Below are positions 25,359-33,090 of a DNA stretch of 64,000 bases, in pieces. The position numbers and the translations under genes were made by a program. The number at the start of each line of letters is the position of its first letter. The stretch's first letter is position 1. The stretch comes from Polyangia bacterium (GTDB taxonomy: Bacteria; Myxococcota_A; Polyangia; Nannocystales; Nannocystaceae). The notes beneath the pieces are model-generated. The model made no database searches and had not been told where the DNA came from. It saw nothing but the letters and a program-made list of their open reading frames with translations. The stretch lies in assembly GCA_030429545.1 (NCBI GenBank), contig JAUIFF010000014.1:124001-188000 (forward strand), given 5' to 3'.

Positions 25359-28300
25359 CTAATTCGGCAAATTGACGATGGTAAAGTAGAAGCCAGCCAC
25401 ATTGCGGACAATGACCTCAAGGCTGTGGACATCTACCTGTTTTGAGATAAAGGCCGAAGCGTATTTCTTATAGGCCGACCGCACCATCTCATCCTCCGCA
25501 CTTTGGGAAATGATCACAACTGGTATATGCCGGGTTTGGCTCGCCTGCTTAATCTCCGTGAGTAGCTCGAGACCATTCCCATCTGGGAGCTGAATATCGA
25601 GAAGAATGAGATCTGGGAGGGGGGACCGGCTCAACAAATTCCGGGTTTGTTTCACCGTCCCCGCAGTTGTGACCTCACAGTGCAGTTTGGTTCGATCAAG
25701 CGCGGCCTGAACAAGCTCGACGTCATCGGGGTCATCTTCGACGAGTAAAATCCGCACCGCCGACTTGGCCTTCAGCCGGTTGAGCGCCTGCTCGGCCCGT
25801 TCGAGCTCGGCGTTGAGCTTGTGGCTCTCTGTGACATCGACAAACAGTAGGACCACGCCTTGAATGATGTCGTCGGTGGTCCGATAGGGAACGATCTCGA
25901 GTCGGTACGTCCCTCCATCATCTGAGCGAATCAGGCGGTCGGTCGGGATCAGCGTCTCGAGCACCTGGTGTGCGAGTTCGACAAAATCCGATGGTACGGT
26001 GCGAAAGGAAAGGTCACTCAATCGTCGCCCGACATCACTCGGGATGAGGTTCACAAGCTTCCGAACACTCGGTGTAAACCTGCGCACGCACATCCGCCGG
26101 TCGAGAAAGATGACGCCGAGCCGGGTATTGGTCATCAGGTTCTCAATGTCGTTATTGACCTCCGACACCTCGAGGATCTTTTCTTGGTACTCGGTGTTGA
26201 CCGTCACCAATTCCTCGTTGACGCTTTGCAGCTCTTCGTTGGTACTTTGGAGCTCCTCGTTGCTCGCCAGCAACTCCTCGTTTGTTGCTTGTAGTTCCTC
26301 GTTCGAGGTCTCCAACTCCTCGATCGTTGCCTGCAGGGTTTCTTTTGTATACTGCAGCTCCGCCTTGAGGTCCTGGATATGTTGGCCGGTATCGTAGCGA
26401 ATCGCATCAGGCGAGAGCGACTCCTTGTCCTTGTCCTTGACCTTGGCCGCAACCAGCTGGCGCTCCGGCCCCTCATGAAACACAACCACGTAGAGATTAC
26501 TGTTTCGATCACGGTCACTCCGCCCGCGATCGTTCATCGGCTCGGCCAAAATGTCGATATGACGAATCGTGCCGTCCTCGCTTTGAATGGAGACGCCTCG
26601 GTAGGTCACTCGCTCGTTCTTTTTGAGTACGCGATGGGTGACCGTCGATAACACCGCCGAGAGCTCTGGCAGGGCGAGCCGCAGGAGATCGTAGTTGAAC
26701 TCTCCGACCGGGACCTGAAGAAACTGGCCGATCGCTCCAAAGGTGAGAATCACGCGCAAATTCTCGTCGAAAATCACGCTCGGCGGCGAGTAGCGGGCCA
26801 TCACCTGGCGAAACAGGCGAATCTCGCGATTGGATGTGTCCTTCACTTTTGGCGCGAGGCTCTGGTCGAACCGCAGGGTCGAAAAGTCGCGGTCGGGCAC
26901 CGACAAAAATCGCAAACTCGGCCGTGGCGCGTGCGGTTTGCGGCGGTAGATTTTCCAGCGACGATTGATTGTTGAGTAGTTTGAAAGGTCGTCCGATAGC
27001 GACTCGCTATGTCCTAAGAATAGACACCCCTCGGACTTGAGCGCATAGCCGAACACCTCGAGAATTCTCCGCTGAATTTCCGTGTTGAGATAGATCAACA
27101 TGTTGCGACATGAGATCAGGTCGATGCGGTTAAACGGCGGGTCACTACAGATATTGTGCCGCGAATAAATCACACAACGCCGGAGTTTCTCTGTCACGCG
27201 ATAGTTGTCCCCCTCATTAACAAATGACTTCGTAATCAAGTCGAGCGGCACATCCTGCAGGGCCGTAATCGGATAGACCCCGTTGGCCGCAATTCGCAGG
27301 GCGTCGGAGTCGATATCGGTGGCAAATACCTTGAGGTTGAGGTCGGTGCGCTCGCGTCGCTCAAACTCGGCGAGAAACAGGGCTCCGAGGGAGTATGGCT
27401 CTTCCCCAGTTGAACAGCCAACAGACCACACGCGAACGGTCGAACGCGATGGGAGGTCTGCACACAGCAGCGGAATGACATGGCTCCGGAGTGCCTCAAA
27501 TGCCTCACGATCGCGGAAAAAACTGGTGACGCCAATTAACACATCCCGGTAGAGAGCTTCGGCCTCACGCGGGCTAGACTTGAGGAACTCGGCGTAACGC
27601 GGTAGTTCGCTGAGCTGTGCCATCTGCATCCGTTTGGTGATGCGGCGCATGAGCGTGCCCAGGCGATAGGCCGTGAAATCGATCCCACTGACGTTCTTGA
27701 GCTCCCGGAAGATGGTTTCGAGCGAGCCGGGTTGCTCGCCAACTAGCAGGGCCGGAGCCGCCGACGGGTGGACAAACTGAACGATTTTTTTGACGAGCTC
27801 CTCTGCCGGGCCAACCACATCGACAATGTGCGTAGCGAGGGCACTGCGCGGCATCCCATCGAATCGCGCCGACTCAGGATCTTGAACTAACACCAACCCC
27901 CCCGCACCCTTGATTTCGCGAATACCCAAGGTGCCGTCACTACCGGTGCCAGACAAAATCACAGCAATTGCCCGCTCCTCGTATTCGCGGGCGAGTGAAC
28001 GCAAAAAGACATCAATGGGCAAATTGAACGTACGTGACGGAGGTTGATCTGTAAGAACAATCCTTCCCTTGACAATTGTGATGTTCTTACGCGGAGGGAT
28101 AACCCACACCTCGCCGCCGCTGATGGTCACACCATTCACGGCTTTACGCACCGGCAGTTTGGTGTGTTTGCCGAGCAGCTCGGCCATTAAGCTCTCGTAG
28201 TCGGGGGAGAGGTGTTGCACCACGACAAACGCAATGTCCTCCACCTCTGGCATGTGCCGAAAAAACTCTTCGAGCGCCTGCAACCCACCTGCCGAAGCCC

Positions 28301-28373
28301 CAACACCAACGACAAATCGCGGCGGCCGGGTGTCCGATTCAGAGATGTTTGTATCCGGCTTGTCTGTCGTCAC
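25359..28373 (-). CDS. CheB-CheR-coiled coil-PAS-receiver fusion protein
   Basis: This 1004-residue cytoplasmic fusion has several domains in order. The CheB-type methylesterase domain has Ser27 in GASAGG, His54 in QHLSPD and Asp146 in GTGSDG. The CheR-type methyltransferase domain has SVGCSTGEEPYS near 318-329 and later ISCRNMLIYL. A long heptad coiled coil (~690-760) is built of repeated N-E-E-L-Q units, followed by a PAS domain (~765-870). A receiver follows with EDDPDD and Asp926 in LLDIQLPDG; its conserved Lys is in FISKQ, not KP. Such CheBR-PAS hybrids usually end in a kinase; here the kinase is the next gene. GTG 28373 is chosen because GGAGG lies 6 bases upstream. Confidence 0.9.
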   Translation of the reverse strand: MTTDKPDTNISESDTRPPRFVVGVGASAGGLQALEEFFRHMPEVEDIAFVVVQHLSPDYESLMAELLGKHTKLPVRKAVNGVTISGGEVWVIPPRKNITIVKGRIVLTDQPPSRTFNLPIDVFLRSLAREYEERAIAVILSGTGSDGTLGIREIKGAGGLVLVQDPESARFDGMPRSALATHIVDVVGPAEELVKKIVQFVHPSAAPALLVGEQPGSLETIFRELKNVSGIDFTAYRLGTLMRRITKRMQMAQLSELPRYAEFLKSSPREAEALYRDVLIGVTSFFRDREAFEALRSHVIPLLCADLPSRSTVRVWSVGCSTGEEPYSLGALFLAEFERRERTDLNLKVFATDIDSDALRIAANGVYPITALQDVPLDLITKSFVNEGDNYRVTEKLRRCVIYSRHNICSDPPFNRIDLISCRNMLIYLNTEIQRRILEVFGYALKSEGCLFLGHSESLSDDLSNYSTINRRWKIYRRKPHAPRPSLRFLSVPDRDFSTLRFDQSLAPKVKDTSNREIRLFRQVMARYSPPSVIFDENLRVILTFGAIGQFLQVPVGEFNYDLLRLALPELSAVLSTVTHRVLKKNERVTYRGVSIQSEDGTIRHIDILAEPMNDRGRSDRDRNSNLYVVVFHEGPERQLVAAKVKDKDKESLSPDAIRYDTGQHIQDLKAELQYTKETLQATIEELETSNEELQATNEELLASNEELQSTNEELQSVNEELVTVNTEYQEKILEVSEVNNDIENLMTNTRLGVIFLDRRMCVRRFTPSVRKLVNLIPSDVGRRLSDLSFRTVPSDFVELAHQVLETLIPTDRLIRSDDGGTYRLEIVPYRTTDDIIQGVVLLFVDVTESHKLNAELERAEQALNRLKAKSAVRILLVEDDPDDVELVQAALDRTKLHCEVTTAGTVKQTRNLLSRSPLPDLILLDIQLPDGNGLELLTEIKQASQTRHIPVVIISQSAEDEMVRSAYKKYASAFISKQVDVHSLEVIVRNVAGFYFTIVNLPN

Positions 28374-28742
28374 GGAGCGCCTCCAAAATTCTCGCAACTC
28401 TAGCGTTTAAACGCCGTTTAATCAACGCCAGCATATTTTGCAGGTGTCCCAAAACAGGCCAACTCAATCTTTTGTTTTCAAATGCTTACAAGCGACTGAA
28501 CCGTTTCGCAACAATGTTTAACAGCGCCTTGCGTGGGGTGAGCTAGCGAACCCCCTCAACGTGTTGGCGAGAAACAACCATGCACCTTGGGACGATGACC
28601 TCACAGTCAATTGATGTTACTGACGGTTCGGAGGTTCGCGTTTGTAGGTCGCACTCAACACCCACCCATTGGTGTGTCGAGTGGGTCACATGACCATCTG
28701 TATGTATGCACAACGTGCGTGAGCGACCGTAAAATCCGCGGG
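28374..28742. other. Intergenic region between two minus-strand genes
   Basis: No gene is seen in these 369 bases. Near the end, GGTCG and CGACC flank ~80 bases containing GGTCACATGACC, followed by AAAATCCGCGGGC next to the thioesterase stop. This could act as a processing or termination signal for that gene. The upstream half should carry the promoter of the CheB-CheR gene. Confidence 0.35.
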
Positions 28743-29552
28743 CTAACTCAAAACCGCAATGGTCTGCTGATTGAGTGCCACCAACTGCTCACCCGCCCAT
28801 AGCTCACGCATCTCAACCACAAAGTTGTCCGTGTTGGCGACCGCCTCGGCCGTGAAATACAGGGGCTGATCGCTGGGAAGCGTGCGGGGATCGCAGAGCA
28901 GCTGCATGGTGTAACCAATCGTTGCAACTGCACGAAAATGCCGGGACGAAACGATAACCGCGGGCCACCAACTGTCGAGCAACCCCATGACCGCTGCCTC
29001 ATCGAGTGTTTGCGGCGGGATCTTTTCGCGGACCCATCCACCAACCCGCGAGGCCGTAACCCCAGAAACCGGTAGCGGCCCAGTCGAACGAAACTCGTAA
29101 TGGCGCGCAAACACCGGCCCCATCGGCGGTGCGATGGGTAGAACTTGCACTGTATCCCACGCTGGGGGCTCAGGTGGGGTTGGACGCAGCGAAACCGGCG
29201 CAATGTCGCGGGGCGTAGCGAGGGCGGCACTGGCACGGGCGATCAGCTCGTCGTTTTGCAGCAATCGAGCATCGAGGTAGGTCACGCTGCCCCCGCGACG
29301 CATCTGCGATACATGTACCATCACAGGTCCCGGCAAAAGTCGTGCGCACAGGTCGGCCGAGAGCGAGCGCAACCGTCGGTTTGCATCGGGCTCGGAAGCA
29401 ACAATTGCCCGGGCGAGCATGCCGAGCGCAATCCCGCCAAACGCCCCCTTCCCCTGTTGCCAGCCGTCGGGGACATCGCCGGCAAATCCCTGTGTGCCCT
29501 CGAGGTTGCGGAGGGCTGTGGCTCGCTCAAATTCTGAAATCGCGTGCGTCAT
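28743..29552 (-). CDS. Acyl-CoA thioesterase-like double hot-dog protein
   Basis: This 269-residue protein fits the TesB-like/4HBT_3 thioesterase family. The first hot-dog has GKGAFGGIALGMLARAI (34-50), then LRSLSADLCARLLPGPVMV and a GGSVTYLDARL strand. The second half (after ~150) repeats the fold and includes the STGPLPVSG and AVMGLLDSWWPAV segments often seen there. It likely cleaves acyl-CoA thioesters, with unknown chain specificity. The length matches the family. It stands alone, so its pathway is not indicated by context. Confidence 0.75.
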   Translation of the reverse strand: MTHAISEFERATALRNLEGTQGFAGDVPDGWQQGKGAFGGIALGMLARAIVASEPDANRRLRSLSADLCARLLPGPVMVHVSQMRRGGSVTYLDARLLQNDELIARASAALATPRDIAPVSLRPTPPEPPAWDTVQVLPIAPPMGPVFARHYEFRSTGPLPVSGVTASRVGGWVREKIPPQTLDEAAVMGLLDSWWPAVIVSSRHFRAVATIGYTMQLLCDPRTLPSDQPLYFTAEAVANTDNFVVEMRELWAGEQLVALNQQTIAVLS

Positions 29553-30062
29553 GATTTTGTGCTCGGGTCTCGGGTACCAGGTGGCGGCGGCAGTCTACAG
29601 GCTCAAGCAGTCGATCGGACGCGGACCTGGCGGCTTGTTGTCGAAGCGAAAACCGCCGCAAAGCGCCGGCAGACGACCTCTGCCTTCGACAACGCTCACG
29701 ACGAAAAGTTGTCACCAAACCAATGAAGCAGAGATCGCGCCTCGCGGGGCAGACCCATCGGAACACCGCGCTCCAACAGGCGGTCGGAACCGCTGAAATT
29801 GCCGAGCAAGGCGGGCAACTCCAACGTAACCCCCTGGTAATCGTCACAGGCTATATCGGAATTAGACTAACTATGTAGATTTGGAGTGGGAAGCGAGCGA
29901 AGGCCTCGCGCATTCGCTTCTCACAGCAAAAAGGACAAGTCTCAACGCCCCCAACGCCTAGAAGCGGCCGGCGAGCACGGCTCGGATTTTTCGAGCGTGC
30001 TGAATAGTTTTGGCGGGGGTTGTGATTTAGGAGACGAGGACCGCCACACGGCGCTCGAGCCT
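29553..30062. other. Intergenic region with a nested inverted repeat
   Basis: These 510 bases hold no supported gene. A nested stem structure lies at 29638-29692. A TAGACT box (29863-29868) could be a -10 element for the cytochrome-like lipoprotein gene, implying a leader of ~190 bases. Confidence 0.35.
29638..29692. repeat. Nested inverted repeat (two-stem element)
   Basis: TTGTCGAAG (29638-29646) pairs with CTTCGACAA (29684-29692). Inside, GGCAGA (29668-29673) pairs with TCTGCC (29679-29684) around CGACC. The two stems share one base. It resembles in scale the structured elements at 3.3, 39.4 and 56.4 kb but not in loop sequence. Confidence 0.45.
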
Positions 30063-31301
30063 ATGTTCGTATCCAAACTTCCCCCCGCCCTCCTATTGGT
30101 TTTCTCGCTCACTGCCTGTGACACCGGCTCCGAAGAGTCCGCGACTGCCGCAACAGGTGATACCAGTGACGACTCAGTCGGAACAACCGGCGACACGTCA
30201 ACCGGCGACACGTCAACCGGCGACACGACCGAAAACGAAACAGTCGACACCGACGACAGCACCGCAGGTGACACGACTGGCAACACGACTGGCAACACGA
30301 CTGGCGATACGACTGGCGATACCGACGACGACACCACCACCGACGACACATCGGGCGCGCAGCCCTGTGCACCAGACTTGGAACTTTATGACGACGCCAA
30401 TTGTGAACAGCTCGCCGACGGCATTGTTGCATTTACACCACAGCACAAACTCTGGAGTGACGGCCTCGACAAACACCGCTTTATCTACCTGCCACCCGGT
30501 GAAACTATTGACGTCTCAAACCCCAACGCCTGGGAGTTCCCGGTGGGAACCGTTTTATGGAAGCACTTCGACACCCCCGAGGGACAGCGCATCGAAACCC
30601 GGCGATTGACCAAACACGGCGTGGGAGTTGGTGCGGACAACTGGACGTTTGAGACTTTTCTGTGGAACGAAGCTGGCGACGACGTCACCGCACTCGAAGA
30701 CGGCCTCGAAAATGCCCTCGGCACCGACCACGATATTCCGAGCACCGAGGACTGCCAAGAGTGCCACAACGGCGGGCAAACCGGGATGATGATGCCCAAC
30801 CCCAACGAGCTCATCGACATCCCGCTGGGCTTTAGTGCAATTCAGCTCAATCACGAGGCTAGCGAGACCACACTCGCAAGTCTGCTCGCAGATGGCTGGC
30901 TCAATGGCAGCATCGAACTCGCCGACGCAAACATACCCGGTGATGCGATTGCCGAAGCTGCACTCGGCTATCTCCACGCCAACTGTGGCCATTGCCACGG
31001 TGGCCCAAACCCGCCCAAAAACCTCACACTGTGGATCGACATCGGCGCAGCCACGGTCGAAAACACAACGACCTACCAAGACACGGTCGACCAACCCACG
31101 CAGCCGGTGATGCCAAACATGGGCCTCGATGAGCTTCCGCCGTGGCGCATTTTACCCGGCGATCCACAAAACTCAGCCATCCCCTGGCGCATGGAAAAGC
31201 GCACGAACGACGCGGCCCCGATGCCACCCCTCGGCACTGAAATCGTCGACGATGAAGGCCTGTCGCTCGTTGAGACGTGGATCAATGACCTCGGGGCCTA
31301 G
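30063..31301 (+). CDS. Diheme c-type cytochrome-like lipoprotein
   Basis: This 412-residue protein has a signal ending in SLTAC (lipobox Cys19), then an ~80-residue Thr/Gly/Asp spacer encoded by short tandem repeats (TGDTS and TTGN units). The folded part has two heme c attachment motifs, CQECH (231-235) and CGHCH (308-312). The phrases HKLWSDGLDKHRFIYLPPG and FPVGTVLWKHF match the pattern of SO2930/HNE_0200-type cytochromes. It would be an outer-envelope electron-transfer or redox protein. ATG 30063 is chosen for the signal peptide; the longer frame (29886) lacks one. Its stop lies 14 bases from the end of a convergent pseudogene. Confidence 0.8.
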   Translation: MFVSKLPPALLLVFSLTACDTGSEESATAATGDTSDDSVGTTGDTSTGDTSTGDTTENETVDTDDSTAGDTTGNTTGNTTGDTTGDTDDDTTTDDTSGAQPCAPDLELYDDANCEQLADGIVAFTPQHKLWSDGLDKHRFIYLPPGETIDVSNPNAWEFPVGTVLWKHFDTPEGQRIETRRLTKHGVGVGADNWTFETFLWNEAGDDVTALEDGLENALGTDHDIPSTEDCQECHNGGQTGMMMPNPNELIDIPLGFSAIQLNHEASETTLASLLADGWLNGSIELADANIPGDAIAEAALGYLHANCGHCHGGPNPPKNLTLWIDIGAATVENTTTYQDTVDQPTQPVMPNMGLDELPPWRILPGDPQNSAIPWRMEKRTNDAAPMPPLGTEIVDDEGLSLVETWINDLGA

Positions 31302-31314
31302 CAGCGAAAGCTAG

Positions 31315-31900
31315 CTAAACCCCGGAGATGTACAAAATCCCCAGGCACATTTCGTCGTTGGTCCCGTCGCCCCAGCCAACATCGCCTGCCGGTAGCTGGG
31401 CTCCGTTTTCAAACGGCTGGTTTTCGGGCGAGTTATCGAAATGGCTTGGGGCTAAACTCCAGTCCATAGACAAAGTGAGCGTCGACATCGATCGCCTCCA
31501 CCGACACGCAGTCGTCTAGTTCGCCTAGTCCCGTGTCCGTCCCCGTGGAGGTCATCGGCTCCGTGTCAGAGTCTGTTGTCGTCATGGTCGTCGTGCTCGT
31601 CGTCGCCCCCGTCGTGCTCGTCGTCGTGGTCGTCTCGCTCATCGAGGTCGCGGTCGCGGTCGCCGAGCCGGTCGTCGTCGCCGAGCCGGTCGTGGTGCTG
31701 GTCGTGGTCGTCGAGTCGAATCCACGCCCGTCACCTCGCATCTCCGTCGTGGAACCCATCTCCGTGGGACCCGTGGGTCCCTCAGACTCTGAGCCCGAGC
31801 CCCCGCCCCCGGTACAGGAGCTCGGCAACACACAGGAACAACACGAGACCGCCGCTACGAACCATGACGTCCAAAGACGTGCAAGGGCCCTCGGGAGCAT
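31315..31900 (-). pseudogene. Remnant of a lipoprotein ending in a copper type II monooxygenase C-terminus
   Basis: From ATG 31900 the frame encodes a signal peptide (SCCSCVLPSSC), a Thr/Ser/Met-rich spacer and the start of a folded segment, DDCVSVEAIDVDAHFVYGLEF, then stops at 31433. In the next frame the sequence continues with FDNSPENQPFENGAQLP and WGDGTNDEMCLGILYISG up to TAG at 31315. DNSxENP and WGxGTxDEMC are C-terminal signatures of ascorbate-dependent copper type II monooxygenases. Hence a frameshift near 31440 plus loss of most of the enzyme (normally several hundred residues): only ~45 C-terminal residues remain behind the secretion leader. The short length makes function very unlikely. 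Confidence 0.75.
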
Positions 31901-32044
31901 ACTTGCTCATCGGATGGGAACAACCCCTTGCTCGTCAACGACAAACACGTATTGGCGCTCCAAGACGAACGTTGCTGGACGCTGGGCGGATTTAGCTGGT
32001 TTGGGAGCTTGTTCAAAACCTGTCTTCTAGGCCACAATCGAAAC

Positions 32045-32932
32045 ATGCGCGAGCTATCCCATTTCACGCTACGGCGGGCGAGCTTGCTGGCTGCCCTTTC
32101 ATTCACCATTGCGGTTGTTCCATCTTGCGGTTTATTTGGCGGGAAGTGCAAGGCGAACCAGGCTGATGCGATCGAGGCCGGGATGCTTGAGTGGTGTGCG
32201 AGTGTGGATCGTGACACACGTATCGCGGCACCACCGACGCCGTGGGAAACGACGCTGAAGCATCCTCCCGTGGATGCGGTGTTGATTGAGCTGACCCCGG
32301 GGGCGGTCTCGGTGGAGCGCGAGCAGAGTGTTTCGACTGCGGAGCTAGCTGGCCAGCTCAACGAAAACTGGACGGAAGCCGGAACGTGGGCCTTGGCGAT
32401 TGCCGGTGATGTCCCACGCGCGGACGTCTCCACGGTTTTGAAGACGCTTGCAGACAGCGGCCACCCGAAGGGGTTTATTTTGCTTGGTCATAAGGAGCCC
32501 GTTGAGCCACTCGACTGGCAAAATTCAACCCATGGTGCGGTCCTGTCCGAGATTCATGAGATCGTCAGCGATGCGCCGGCGGACAAGCGGGTCGATATCC
32601 TACGGGCGGAGATCCAAAAACGTGCACCAGCATGTTTCTCGATTTATGACATCGCCAAAGGTTTTGAAGCGAACCCACCACCACCCCATCAGGAATGCCG
32701 GGCCACCGCACGGGTGGTGACAAAACACCTTGTTGCCTGTGGGTGTCCGAAAGAGAGTGACATGCTCGCTTCGATCATCAACCCTGGAGGGTCGAACTCG
32801 AACTTACCGCCAGTGGCTGCGCCCGCAACAATCGACACAGGAGCCGCAGCACCCAAGGGCGCGACCTGGGCGGAGATTGTCGCCGGGCTAAGCAAGGCAG
32901 GCCTAGGCACACTTTGGGTTGATGCTGGCTAA
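32045..32932 (+). CDS. Hypothetical lipoprotein
   Basis: This 295-residue protein has an N-terminal signal (MRELSHFTLRRASLLAALSF) ending near VVPSCGLFGG, a plausible lipobox. The mature part has paired Cys residues (CKANQADA...EWC, RAPACFSI, ECRATARVV...ACGCPKESD). Its middle (VDAVLIELTPGAVSVE, STAELAGQLNENW, WALAIAGDVPRADV) resembles the small ExbD-like or thiol-sensing periplasmic proteins seen in deltaproteobacteria, but I cannot name a family. ATG 32045 is used because the upstream extension lacks export features. It is divergent from the monooxygenase remnant. Confidence 0.65.
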   Translation: MRELSHFTLRRASLLAALSFTIAVVPSCGLFGGKCKANQADAIEAGMLEWCASVDRDTRIAAPPTPWETTLKHPPVDAVLIELTPGAVSVEREQSVSTAELAGQLNENWTEAGTWALAIAGDVPRADVSTVLKTLADSGHPKGFILLGHKEPVEPLDWQNSTHGAVLSEIHEIVSDAPADKRVDILRAEIQKRAPACFSIYDIAKGFEANPPPPHQECRATARVVTKHLVACGCPKESDMLASIINPGGSNSNLPPVAAPATIDTGAAAPKGATWAEIVAGLSKAGLGTLWVDAG

Positions 32933-33090
32933 TTGCATACACACACGTTCTTCTCGAGAACATCGCGGCGAGTGTGTCTGCCGCTACCTGCTCCGCCCGC
33001 CCTTCACCCACGATGCCATCGAGGCCCTCGCGGACGGCCGCGCGTTCGCGGACATGTGTAGAGGAACACGGCGCCCTTCAGTTGAGCCAC

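Noticed and set aside
28620-28742. Possible third copy of the dispersed structured element downstream of the thioesterase gene
   Set aside because: The post-stop AAAATCCGCGGGC and an outer stem are similar in layout, but the loop does not align with copies A and B.
31533-32030. Plus-strand Val/Ser-rich frames
   Set aside because: They are antisense shadows of the Thr-rich spacer in the monooxygenase remnant.
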